DNA from: Trichosphaerium sp. ATCC 40318
Taxonomy: Eukaryota; Discosea; Flabellinia; Trichosidae
Assembly: GCA_038496445.1 (NCBI GenBank)
Contig: JALMLS010000417.1
Coordinates: forward strand, 62,001-126,000
DNA length: 64,000 nt
Direction: 5' to 3'
Below, piece by piece: positions 48,539 through 58,672 of this stretch (within the stretch, counting starts at the first letter, position 1; each line of letters opens with the position of its first letter). A model generated the notes under the pieces. That model saw only the letters and a list, made by a program, of their open reading frames with translations, made no database searches and was not told the DNA's origin. The translations under genes were made by a program, and so were the position numbers.

Positions 48539-48700
48539 ATGGCAACCCAAACTATCAGTTATAGATTTAACTCGAAGAATGGTGGAGGTGTTAAGGGCCT
48601 GTGCTCAATCTTTGATGACTACTATTCCTCATTTTTTACAATTTCTCTTGAGAGCTTTTCACCAAGATCAGGCACACCTACTATCCGCAACCACGTCTAA
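48539..48700 (+). CDS. Possible 53-residue protein, hypothetical
   Basis: Intronless frame: MATQTISYRFNSKNGGGVKG, LCSIFDDYYSSFFTISLESF, SPRSGTPTIRNHV, TAA at 48698-48700. Composition is protein-like and the flanks are non-coding. It could be a small gene or a chance frame; another frame over the same bases is also open for longer. Confidence 0.25.
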   Translation: MATQTISYRFNSKNGGGVKGLCSIFDDYYSSFFTISLESFSPRSGTPTIRNHV

Positions 48701-48781
48701 GTCAAAAAATAAGAAAAAGAAAAAAAATTATTTCTTTTCCAAACCATACCGATTGTGACCACCCAAAAATAAATAGCATGC

Positions 48782-49836
48782 CTAAAATTGTAGAGCAGAC
48801 TCAAAAAACTTTAATTTATCGCCAACAGAACGCGTCATATCTGCACGTGATGTTTGCTTCTAAAAATAAAATAAATTTATGAAACAATAGTTTGGAATAG
48901 TCGTACCATATGAGTTGTCATTTTCTTCCTTGTTGGTGCAACAGGAGGTGGGTTAGACGGTGCAGATGGCGGGGCGATGGACGGAACAGATGGTGGTGAG
49001 GTAGGTGGCGAAGAAGGCGGTGCAGCATTATACCGAGGTGTAGGTTTGAAAAATCCATCGCCAGAATTGTTTGATCCTGTTGGTCTTGTTGGTCGTGCTG
49101 TTATCTTCGGCTTTAAATTGTTACCAGGGAATGGTGTGAAGGTTCGTTTCAGTTTAATATTAGTTGAGGATTTTGCCAATGGCGCTGTAAATGTCCTTTG
49201 CAAAGGAACAACACTTGCAGAGTTAGCCAAGAAAGGTCTTGCGTTTCCAGCTGGGGGTCTTGTCACAAAAGGTCTTGCATTTCCTTCTTTCACTACTGGG
49301 CGTTTTGGAGGAGGTCCTGGTGGAAGGCCTGGTAGTGGTCTTCTAGGCGGTGCAGATCTCCTAGGCGTGATAGATGCCTGTGATGTGGGTGGCTTAGACC
49401 TTACAGGTACGGCTGATCGCCTTATAGAAGGTGTTGGGATAGCTGTTGCCATTGGTAAAAAATCTACTACAGTTGTTCTTGTTTCAAGCGCTTTTCTTTG
49501 AGGCGAAGAAGGGCGAACTATACGAGTACTTGGAGGTGAGTGTCTCCTTGGAGGTGAGTGTTTCCTTGGTGGTGTAGGGGCCATGGGGACCATTGGCAAT
49601 GTTCGTAGTACGGCAGACGGTAGCATCGGGAGCGTCCTCCACCATAAGAATGTACTGAATCCTTTCGGATTTGGTAAAGAATCAGAAATCTCAAAACCAT
49701 CGTATTTAGCGTAGAATTCGTCATCATAATCTTTAGGGCCAGTACTAGAGTTTGCAGATCCTTTGGCTATATTAGACCGGCGTATTGTTCTACCTTTTGA
49801 TTCGCCCACATTGCTGCTTCGCATTGTCGAAAACAT
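48782..49836 (-). CDS. Proline-rich protein, hypothetical
   Basis: ATG at 49836 gives MFSTMRSSNVGESKGRTIRR, an acidic segment PKDYDDEFYAKYDGFEI, then long Pro-rich basic stretches with many SH3/profilin-type motifs (RRPLPGLPPGPPPKRP; YNAAPPSSPPTSPPSVPS). Repeats such as GNARPF(V/L) and LKRTFTPF/LQRTFTAP occur. A terminal exon joins after MTTHM (GTACGA..TTTAG) and adds KQTSRADMTRSVGDKLKFFE, SALQF, TAG at 48784-48782. Such proteins (verprolin/WIP-like) organise actin, but I see no sure WH2 motif. The open frame on the opposite strand (48977-49501) mirrors the low-complexity sequence and is not a gene. Confidence 0.6.
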
Positions 49837-49999
49837 GGTAGTGACGCTTGTTTTTTTTATTGTACGGCGAATCCTCAACGTCCTAGACGTACCAGGTCAG
49901 TACAAAAAATAAAATTAAATACGTCTAGGGTTTTTTTAACGATAAAACCGTTTCAAATGCACGTGGGTTATTAACCATTTAAAGAAGTGTAAAATTTTC

Positions 50000-50606
50000 T
50001 CACTTGGAATGCCTTGTCGTTACTTGTTCTTGCTCTTTTGACATCATGTCCTCCACTGACTCCATTGTAAGTTTTGGTTTCTCTTCCATTTCAGTAATCA
50101 TAGAGAACGATGTACGCTTTTCTTCCGTTGTTATTTGCGTAATAGCTTGTAAACCTTGTCGTTCGTAAATAGGCACTGGTTTTTCAAAATCTTCGACAAC
50201 ACCACGTGAATTGCTTCTCGCCTTCGGGTCATCCGCCGGTGACTCTACCATTTCTTCCAGTGATTCCATGGTAAGCTTTGGCTTTTCTTCCATTTCTGTA
50301 AGAACAGAAAAGGACATATTTCTCTGCCTTCTAGTTGGTCCATCAAGTTTTTTAGATTTGTTCTTGTTGGCTATCCTATTAATTGGGCTAGTTTGCGCTA
50401 GACTATTATAAAAACGTGAGTTTTACACTTTTCTAAAGCTTTTGGTCGATGGGTTGTTAATTTAGCCTCAATTCGTACAGAAAAAAAGAAAAAATCGAAA
50501 GAAAAAACAAAAACATGGTTTATTCTCTTGCGTACGTGCGAGGTTTATCGGGTCTAACAATTGTAGGTAGGTTCCCTACACGCACAATAGGCTCGTTCAA
50601 TGCCAT
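50000..50606 (-). CDS. Small protein with tandem EMEEKPKLTMES repeat, hypothetical
   Basis: Exon 1 from 50606: MALNEPIVRVGNLPTIVRPD then KPRT. An intron starting GTACGC joins in frame to LAQTSPINRIANKNKSKKLD. The second exon carries SFSVLTEMEEKPKLTMESLE and, 75 residues on, SFSMITEMEEKPKLTMESVE, a near-perfect duplicated 20-residue unit separated by VVEDFEKPVPIYERQGLQ. Stop at 50002-50000. Charged, no membrane helix; the repeats may be peptide docking sites. Its neighbour is the Pro-rich gene, also leftward, 164 bases on. Confidence 0.5.
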
Positions 50607-51032
50607 GGGTAATTGATGTAGTTATAGTATTATATTACTTTGGCGGTGTTCTTCGAGGACGTTTTAGTTCGAGCCAACACAAATGTTGAATGTTTTGTTT
50701 TTGTTTTTTTTGTTTTGTTTTTGCAATGTGCGTTGTTTGAACCTATGGGGACTTTTTACTTACAAAGGCCACGATCGATAAGTACACGAGCAGTAATTAA
50801 ATACTTTGAGTATACTCAAACTGCGCGTCGTATTAATAGAGTACTACTAAATGGATTTATTTAAAGGCAATTTATCGAAGTTTGGCTTATACAAGGCGAT
50901 TTCGATGTAAACCTGGTTATATCACGTGATAGAAAAAATTTATCTAACACTTTGTAAAAACTTACCTTTTCTGCTTCTAAGATGAGCACCTACGCAAGAA
51001 CATGTACGGGATAAGTTTTTGGTACGCCCTGA
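50607..51032. other. Spacer with possible unassigned exons
   Basis: A short basic frame begins at ATG 50740 (MGTFYLQRPRSISTRAVIKY) and could be a small gene or first exon; splicing cannot be decided. TCACGTGA at 50922. No firm gene. Confidence 0.3.
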
Positions 51033-51335
51033 ATGAATTTGATAAAAAAGAAAAAATCTCAATTATTTGAACAAGAATTTCTTGGTTCTCTGCCAGAATT
51101 CGTGACACTTGAAGTATACTTTACGAACTCGCTTGTCAGATCTGTTGCGCTTGTTCGCGAACAATTGCCTCAGGTTCACTCTTTTTTATCAATATTGAGT
51201 GTAACGTCACGTAGCGTAACTGTTTGCTCAAAAAGAATTGTGCTCTTAAGTAACAATTGGCAAACAAAAATAAAAAAAGTGACAGGCATTTCTTTAGACA
51301 AGCATAAATACCTCAACTTTAAAATGCACTGTTAG
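51033..51335 (+). CDS. Hypothetical protein, about 100 residues
   Basis: MNLIKKKKSQLFEQEFLGSL, then PEFVTLEVYFTNSLVRSVAL and VREQLPQVHSFLSILSV, helical; the later part is basic and less protein-like. It may be the last exon of a gene with earlier exons near 50740-51010. It converges on the phosphatase stop 54 bases away. No family recognised. Confidence 0.35.
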   Translation: MNLIKKKKSQLFEQEFLGSLPEFVTLEVYFTNSLVRSVALVREQLPQVHSFLSILSVTSRSVTVCSKRIVLLSNNWQTKIKKVTGISLDKHKYLNFKMHC

Positions 51336-51389
51336 AAAGGTTTTATATATATTACAAACAAGGAAGTAGGTACTACTGATATATAATAA

Positions 51390-52201
51390 TTATCTTCCGC
51401 CATCGTGAACCATCTTGTCAAGCGCCAAAAGTTGTTTAACATAATTTTTATGCAAGTCGATACTGCGCCTCTCAAGCACATACTCTACCGCTTGATTATA
51501 CCTCATACCCTTTCTCTTGATAAGATACCCTACTACTAATGCTGCTGAACGATTTACGCCTAAGAAAAAAAAACGAACATTAACACCACAGATCGAGTTG
51601 CAAAGAAAACAGAAAAAAAGCATAAATACATAAAATTAGAAATGCTAGGACTAGTACCAGCGAAGCAATGCACCAATGTATTGGTGCCATTATTTTGACA
51701 GTCGTCTATGAACTCCACAGCTTTAGGGACAAAAGCTAGGGCCTCATTTGATGTGCCAGTGTCAGTCATGGTAAGAAGCTTCACCTTAAATTCGTCTTTG
51801 TATAAGTGGTGCTTTTCAACTGGGGTATTGTGAAGTGTTAGCAATTTTGGTCGATGTAAAATTGTAGAAATGTCTCAAAGTACCTTCGCAACAGTTAATA
51901 ACATGCGTAATGTTCAAATCTTTCAATGCTGACGGGTTCGAAGCGTGATTAATGTCTCCAAGGAATATATGAGGGCAAATCGCATTTGGCAGCGTAAACT
52001 CGCCTTCCGGTGCATTGTTTACCTCTACAGACGCACTGGAACTTGTACGGAGAGTATGTATTAATTTCGATTTTTTGGCAATCGTAGTACGACCTACGTT
52101 TCTCCGTGCTACAATGGTGGCGTTAGATTAAATGCGTGGTTACAAAAACCAAACAGAATTAATGTGAACAAACAAAACAAAACCATACCCCACAGACGCA
52201 T
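51390..52201 (-). CDS. Dual-specificity protein phosphatase
   Basis: Exon 1 MRLW joins across GTATGG..GTAG to ARRNVGRTTIAKKSKLIHTL. Then NAICPHIFLGDINHASNPSA and LKDLNITHVINCCE, the first strands of a DUSP domain. A middle exon has LTMTDTGTSNEALAFVPKAV, EFIDDCQNNGTNTLVHCFAG, and the last exon starts VNRSAALVVGYLIKRKGM. Joined, the active site reads HCFAGVNRSA, the HCx5R signature with Cys nucleophile and Arg, so the enzyme should be active. Ends LALDKMVHDGGR, TAA 51392-51390. Size about 200 residues, like small atypical DUSPs. Substrate unknown. Confidence 0.8.
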
Positions 52202-52450
52202 GATTATTTGGATGATAACCACTACATGTATTTGACAACGATATTTGACTACCAAAAACCGCTACAGAGCCAAACTCGCCAATTCGTTAACCGTTTTCAC
52301 CCTAGCAATCTCCGACGCGCTGTAAGCGAGTAACTTCACACCTTTTAATTAACGGCATTTTTGGAACTAGCAGGCCTCAGTAGATTAACGAAAAAATGTG
52401 ACACAACGCGAGTGACGTTCTTTTCTTTTTTGTGTCATTATAATTATTAT

Positions 52451-54287
52451 TTATTTATTCATTCTTTGTCTTCTGCTCTTTAATCCAATAAAGAAATCGC
52501 GTTTTAATACAGCATTTAGTGCATCGGAAATAAGTACAGTTTGAGTAACAGCGTACACAAGGTTCAAGGCATAATAAAAGTTTGAATTGCCTGAACCCGC
52601 ATAAATCCACATGTGCCATAAAATTGGATACAACACCATGAGTACCAAGTAACAAATCACTGCTGCTACATGGTATTCCATCTCTACAAAATACCACACA
52701 TAAGCAACACACAAACAAGAATGTCATAGAAAACTGTGAACCAAAAAAAAAAACACAGCCAGCTAAAATGTCATAAGGTACGTGCCTTGAAGCTTGTGGT
52801 AAAACATGGGCAACAAACTCAATAACAGAGAAATGTCACCAACTGCTGGGTACGACTTGAATGTAGTAATTACAGCTACTAAGAACCAAGCAGCAAATAC
52901 AGGATGCTCGCTGATAAAATAGAAAATGTCAGGGTATCAAAGCTACTAGATTACAAAAAAGCGTCTTGTAAGGCGTACCGTATGCGCAAGGTAATCGGAA
53001 TGGCATATACAAATGTGTGCGTGTTCAATACAAACAAGAAAAAGTTATAAAATTCCGAGAAGATTTCTGTAAAGAAATACCAAAACAATCCAATATTTGG
53101 CTGTAAATCAGGCACTGTTAGAATGAACCAGTACGTCTTTTCCAAAAATTCCCAAGAGCCAAGTAGTTCGAATGAAAGCCACAACAAGGATCCCAGAAAA
53201 CCAAGAAGTAATCCACAATTATAAATCACACTTGGGCTCTAACAAAAGTTTAACTTTTAGTTTGCGAGGAGTACCCCTTATGTCACGTGCGTAGAAAGTA
53301 ACTTACAAAGAACTTTGAAAAAAAAAACAAAGTCAAGAAAGATTGTATGGCGTACCTCTTGTTTATGTACTCTTTGGAGGATAAGAATGAAAGGGCATAT
53401 CAACATGATAGGGTATAGGCTGAGATAAGATCCAAGAGCCAAAAAAAATAAAGCAAGGATAGTGTTACCACGCAGTGCGTTAAAAAACGCCCACAGCACT
53501 GACGTGTTTGTAAAAATTATCGTTGACATACCCACGCACGATAAGATTGTAAACGGGTTGAATAAATAGCTTGTTTGTTAAGGTTTTTTTTTTTTTGAAA
53601 TCTTTCTACGTGTCAAAAAATAAATAAATCTTTCTGACGCGTCTTACGGCGGTTTGTTGTCAAATGGAATCGTTGGTTTTAGGATACAGAGCCGCCAACA
53701 GCAGTGGCAATTTCTCGTAGTGTCGCCACTCTTTATCTTCGTTTAGTATTTTACCTGTCAATTGGCGTAAGTAGTGAGCGCAAAGCGCTATGCTGGTACC
53801 TTTTTTAGCGTCTTCGTATTGGAATGGTACGTATGCAGCTGCTATTCCCACAAGAGCTATTGCATTGAATACGTCAAGGGCTAAATTGATTGGTTAACAA
53901 CTACCACCAACGAAAAGAAAAAAAACTTTGTAGGTTGATTTTACTGTACCAATATACAAGATATGCGTGTAATACTGCGGTAGGGTGCTCAAGGGGTGGA
54001 ACACGGCCAGTACAAGTGGTGGCTCGTGAAAAGATGAACCAATGTACGGTGATTGGCCTTGAGACAGCCAATGCAATCCTTCCATAACTACCAGGTGCGT
54101 CAAAATAAACTCCAATCCAAATTGTATGGCAGTTTATTGTTATTGTGACAACAGTACCTCTTTTGTGACTCGTTATGGGCGTAACTACCTCGTAGGAGCG
54201 CTGAAACGCTTCATTAAATCCGCCAAAAAAAAGTAACACGCGGAGCGCCACAGCGGCTACGAGGATGAATACCAACTGCGCTTTCAT
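52451..54287 (-). CDS. PIGU: GPI transamidase subunit PIG-U
   Basis: PIG-U is a multi-pass ER subunit of the complex that attaches GPI anchors to proteins. Exon 1 from 54287: MKAQLVFILVAAVALRVLLF, then FQRSYEVVTPITSHKR (compare VEVVSPLSSWKR). Exon 2: WLSQGQSPYIGSSFHEPPLV (compare GVSPYSG..FHE.PL). A later exon gives VGMSTIIFTNTSVLWAFFNA and ALGSYLSLYPIMLICPFILI (ATYQSLYP). Next: VPDLQPNIGLFWYFFTEIFS and VYAIPITLRIR. The C-terminal exon has LYPILWHMWIYAGSGNSNFY then YALNLVYAVTQTVLISDALN, almost exactly the family signature, and ends RQRMNK. About eight exons; all landmarks in order. The GPI-type proteins in this window would depend on it. A 242-base divergent promoter is shared with the dehydrogenase gene. 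Confidence 0.9.
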
Positions 54288-54529
54288 ATCATAGGCAGTT
54301 AGTGAAATAAAGAATGGTCAAAACCATTTCCCAACCACATTTATTTTTTTGCTAGCACCAAACAAAAAAGCAATCGCGCGTCTCTCTGGGCAAGAAAGGA
54401 GTCAATAAAAGGGCAAACGCCATACTAAAATCAGTACGTTTACAGCAGTCACGCGCACAACAACAAAAAAAAAAAAAAACGTTATTAACTTGCCTAAAGT
54501 TCTGTACCTGGAGTTTAATAGCAAGAAGA

Positions 54530-55873
54530 ATGCTTAACCGATTTGCATTGTGTCAACAACCAGCTAAAGCCACGAAAGCCACAACAGCTAATAAAAAATA
54601 CTTTTCCACACGCACTGGCGCTAGGTCACGTACACAAGAAAATTGGTCCAAAAAATAACTGAACAACTTTTTTTTTTTAGCGCGAGAGGATTCTTTGGAC
54701 AGCGTAGTGGCCAGTAACGCGCAAACAAATGAATTGCACGTGACACGACAAGACACCGTCGTAGGATTCATAGGTTTGGGTGAGATGGGTAGCAGAATGG
54801 CTGCCAACCTGCTGAAGGACGGTGTGCGCGTGATTGGATACGATCTTGATGTCAAACGAATGCAAGCATTCAAGGAGAAAGGTTACCCAAGCTGCACTTT
54901 TTGAGTCTTTTTTTTTTTTTGTAAATATGGTGTGACCAATAATTTAGGTACAGCCTAACTTTTTTTCAGGTGGTCACGTGGCATCCGCTTTAACAGATTT
55001 TAGTGACACTACTGTCATATTGACGTGTTTGCCATCTCAGAGAGCGGTGGAATCTACCTATTTCGGAGAGAAAGGCCTCCTATCCGCCAAAGGAACAAAA
55101 CCAAGAATCATTCTCGATTGCTCAACTATGTCGCCAACTACAGCACGTCAAATATCTGCCAAGGCCGCTGAAAGAGATATTGTTCTTGATGCACCTATTT
55201 CAGGAGGGGTTCAAGGCGCTCAGGCTGGCACGTTGACATTTATGATTGGCGGAGAAAAAGAAGTAGTGGATAAGGTTGAAACTATTTTACATTGCATGGG
55301 CGACAATATTATTTATTGTGGGCACAGTGGCATGGGACAAACAGCAAAAATATGTAATAACTTGGCAGCTTGCGTTAATAATCAAGCAGCTTGCGAAGCA
55401 TATATTCTTGCTGAGAAATTGGGTGTACAGCCAACGGCCATGACAGAAATATTTAACAGCTCAAGTGGCAGAAGTTTCTTTACAACCGACTACAACCCTA
55501 TCCCTGGTATCGTTGAAGGAGCGCCATCATCCAAAGGATATGAAGGAGGAGGTAGCATATCAATAGGTACTTTTTTTTTTTTTGTGTTGTCGGTTACAGC
55601 GTTCTAGAAAAAGTAGTAGTGTTGATTAAATGACAAATAAATTAATAGGTAGGAAAGATCTCCAACTAGCTTTGGATACGGCACAACAAGAGGGCATACC
55701 AACCATGCTGGGTGGTACGTGTGCAAGCTTCCCCCCCTTTAAAAGGGCGCCATCTCATTTACATATTTTGTACAGCATGTGCCCAACAGATTATGAAGCT
55801 TATGGAACATCGCGGCTATGGTGAAAACGACTTTACATTTTTGTACCAATTTTTGAAGCAAGGAAAAAAATAA
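54530..55873 (+). CDS. 3-hydroxyisobutyrate dehydrogenase, mitochondrial
   Basis: This enzyme oxidises 3-hydroxyisobutyrate to methylmalonate semialdehyde with NAD in valine breakdown. Exon 1 from 54530 gives MLNRFALCQQPAKATKATTA then NKKYFSTR, a mitochondrial targeting peptide. Exon 2 has TVVGFIGLGEMGSRMAANLL, the Rossmann GxGxMG motif. Exon 3 has ILDCSTMSPTTARQISAKAA, VLDAPISGGVQGAQAGTLTF (substrate-binding DAPVSGG) and MGQTAKICNN with the catalytic Lys. Later exons give GRKDLQLALDTAQQEGIPTM (KDL.LA) and the final exon ends YGENDFTFLYQFLKQGKK, matching the family's G..DFS..Y end. Stop 55871-55873. Four or five introns. Complete and probably functional. Confidence 0.9.
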
Positions 55874-57236
55874 ACAAACCCGAGACAAAAATCTAAATAC
55901 GACGCGTCTAACTATTCCACAATGTAGCGACTACACGTGAGGCGTAACGCTTTTTTTTTTGTTGTTGTTTGGGTCAAACAAAAATCGTCGCGGACAGGAA
56001 AGGCGAAATAGCGGGTCAAAGGGAACGACAGGGGTAAAAAGAAGCCGTAGAGAACGAAATAAGAGTAAATAAAGCGATTTTAACTCAAAAAAAGTTTTGT
56101 GACAAAATATCCAGAAAAAAAAAAACACGTACGGCGCTACAAACTGAGAAAGAGCGGTGTCAAGGGTTTAAAAAACCAACCGCGAGTAGGTTACGACCAA
56201 AAAAAAGGCGGCACAAAGCGCGCGGGCGGTAGAGCGCTATAAACAAACCTCGAAAAGTTTTTTTTCTCACTCGTGGATATTTGTACTGAGCTTCGAAGCG
56301 AGTAATAACGTTATTAAACCAAGCCAGCACTACGAAAACTCGATATTTTCGGGAAAGGAGCTCAGTCCTACAACCGTGTAGCCTAAGGGAGGCGTAAATG
56401 GAGAAAAGACTATGAGGCACAAACCGAAATCAAATTCCCCAAAAACGCCGGGCGATTCACCTGCGCGGAAGGAAGAGGAAAATTTTTGAGCGGAACGCGC
56501 CTGCAGAAATCTCATCTCTTTCCCCTTGGCACAATCGAGAAAAAACAAAAAAAGAACCGGTCGAATCGCAATAAGCGCATTTGAAGAAAATGCAGCAAAA
56601 AAACGCGACGTCGCGCAAGCCCTTTTGTTTTTTACCCGATGAACGAGCCCACAGGGAGTGCACGATGATGTGGGACCGCCCATCGTGCAGCACATTTACG
56701 GTGACTGGCCATCACGCCTGAGAAACACTCCAAAATACAGGAGCGCGATCGGGTGCGATGGTAAGCGCGAGGACCTATGATGCTGTCGTCTTCTGCCACA
56801 TAAGCCCCTATGAAAACATGCCGTTAAAAAAGCATAACATAGGTAGTGGCAATTGACTACTGGATCGGCAAACATAGTGAAGAGGGTAGCCTGTATTCAT
56901 CTGCCGCAAGACAAAACACTTTAGAACAAACGGTTCTACTTGAGTTTTTGAGCGTTTTTGAGCATATGGCTGTAAGTCCTGTTTGCTGTGCAAACGCAAT
57001 AAATCCTCTCTTCCGATTGGAAGATGGTGATATATCAGTGTTTTAGTTGCACTTACGCACACACACATTCAAAAAACCCCACTAAGTAAATGGCTACTCT
57101 AGCCCTTCTTATGTGATAGAAAAGGACGAGTTGTGACTCGCCTCTTAGTATATCCATCGATGACGATGCCAGGTGGGTAATGTGTTGTGCGCATGCAGCT
57201 TCAACATTGTATCCCACTCTTGCAGTAGCAGAAAGG
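55874..57236. other. rDNA upstream spacer
   Basis: No protein gene: frames here have no motifs and are broken. GC-richer patches alternate with poly-A. Contains an inverted repeat (GCACGATG..CATCGTGC) at 56660-56688. Likely the intergenic spacer and rRNA promoter region. Confidence 0.5.
56660..56688. repeat. Inverted repeat, 8-bp stem
   Basis: GCACGATG at 56660-56667 pairs with CATCGTGC at 56681-56688 around a 13-base loop, with partial pairing beyond. It could be an rRNA promoter or terminator element; role not known. Confidence 0.5.
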
Positions 57237-57240
57237 GTTC

Positions 57241-57969
57241 TCTTCTAACATTATAACGCACGTTTAAAGTACGGAGCGTAGAAATGTTAATCGAGTGCAT
57301 TGGATACTCTCAATGACACAGCAACATCACACTAAATGTAGCGATGTCGTTGGTGACTACAAAGTGCTCTTTTTCCACATGCAATGTGTTAATCGAGTTA
57401 CTTTGTATCATTAGAATACCACACCTTGTTCACACAATCATTGTCCTTAGTGGACCAATGTGTTGTTTAACAAGACTAGACATAGTACTCCTCCTTCATC
57501 TTATCTCTGTCATTGAATGACAGATTGATAAAGAGATGTCGATCGAGTTACTGTCATTAAGACATGTTGAATTGAGTTTGTAGCCCCCTGAGTGGGAAAA
57601 CAAGTCGGTACAAATATGAGTTGAAGCCCTCAGTGGGCAACAACTACTTGTGTTCCAAAACACACACATGTGCTTCTTCTAGCATTAGAACACTCATCTT
57701 GAAGTGTAGAAATGCTAATCGAGCCATGTAAACAAACTTTAGCTATCTCCTCTAGCATTAGAACACTTTACTACAAAGTGTAGAAATGCTAATCGAGTGG
57801 CAAGATTTGGTAAATATGCATTTCCTCCTAGTATGTGCAAGTCATATCACTAGGAGTACAAATGCAAGTTGAAGCCCTTAGTGGGCAACAACTGGCAATG
57901 TATGAACGCACGTGTTCTCTTCTAGCATTATAACACTTCTCAAGGAATGTGTAGAAATGCTAATCGAGT
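57241..57969 (+). repeat. Family of repeated hairpins upstream of SSU rRNA
   Basis: Four copies of one unit: about 57241-57297, 57674-57722, 57750-57799 and 57918-57969. Each reads TCTAgCATTAgAACaCt, a variable loop, then agTGTAGAAATGcTAATCGAG. The arms pair (TAGCATT with AATGCTA; ACACT with AGTGT). In the first copy both arms change together (TAACATT with AATGTTA; AACGC with GCGT), so base pairing is conserved. The tail TAATCGAG is constant. They lie in the spacer or external transcribed spacer before the SSU, so RNA processing or small-RNA function is plausible. Confidence 0.7.
57585..57895 (+). repeat. Second repeated element with GTTGAAGCCC..GGGCAAC stem
   Basis: Two copies, about 57608-57652 and 57859-57893, share GTACAAAT(a/g)..AGTTGAAGCCC(t)(c/t)AGTGGGCAACAACT. 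The part GAAGCCC..GGGC can fold as a small stem. Copy two follows an 8-bp hairpin CTCCTAGT..ACTAGGAG (57831-57857). Its TACAAATGCAAGTTGAAG resembles the tail TAGAAATGCTAATCGAG of the first hairpin family, so the two may be related. Confidence 0.6.
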
Positions 57970-58672
57970 CCAGAGTCATACAACAAATACAACTCTGAGT
58001 ATGTGATGAAAGGAATCAAAGTGTTCCAATTAATCCATAGAAGTTGTATAACCACATCCAAAACACCCAATGGAAAGAAAAGTATCAAGTACTTGGGTAA
58101 TAATAAATGTGGGCCTGAAGCAGTAATGCGAAAAAGGCAAATTGACGGAAAGGCACACAAGCCAAGTACATCAATAAAGTGTAGCTAATTGCTACAACTT
58201 GAGAGCTCAACAAGGAAAGGCACTGTCCAAGTACTTGAATAGCAAAGAAAAACAGAAATTAAAAGAGTGTATGAAAAATGATGCAGTTGCAAGCTATTAC
58301 CGACGATGCCTCAAGGGCTACTCAGTAAAAATAGGCATGACTCATCAAGAAAAGTAGTCCATAAAAAGACACAACCCTATGCTGTTGTGGCAATGTGCTC
58401 TATGAGCATCTCTTGCCATAAAAACCATAACCAAGACATACTAGCTTCTTCTCCAACAAGAAAGGCTAGTACTGTCCGGCACCAGGTATTTGTGATGTTC
58501 ATCAAAAAAACCTTCATCTTACATCCTCCTTGAAAGAGAATAGGATTGTAGATTGAATGGTTTCTTACGAAGTTCATTCTTCAAAAAACCACCTAAAAAC
58601 CTCAACCACCTTTGGTCTGATGAGAAATTATTTTAAATGCAGCTATCTGCTTTAAAACTCTGATGCAAAAGG
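57970..58672. other. Spacer directly before SSU rRNA (probable 5' ETS)
   Basis: Non-coding. Includes a short inverted repeat (agagtcatacaacaaata.. with tatgtga) near 57972-58000 and ends just before the SSU 5' end. Frames here are short and unlike proteins. Confidence 0.4.

Noticed and set aside
48977-49501. 174-codon + strand frame rich in Gly/Val
   Set aside because: It is the antisense of the proline-rich gene; low-complexity codons leave the opposite strand open. No domain seen.
56330-56695. 121-codon - strand frame in the rDNA spacer
   Set aside because: No motif, overlaps another frame, odd composition; spacer sequence.
57241-57969. Regular repeats looking at first like a CRISPR array
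   Set aside because: Repeats are hairpins of unequal spacing in eukaryotic rDNA spacer, with no Cas genes and no uniform spacers.
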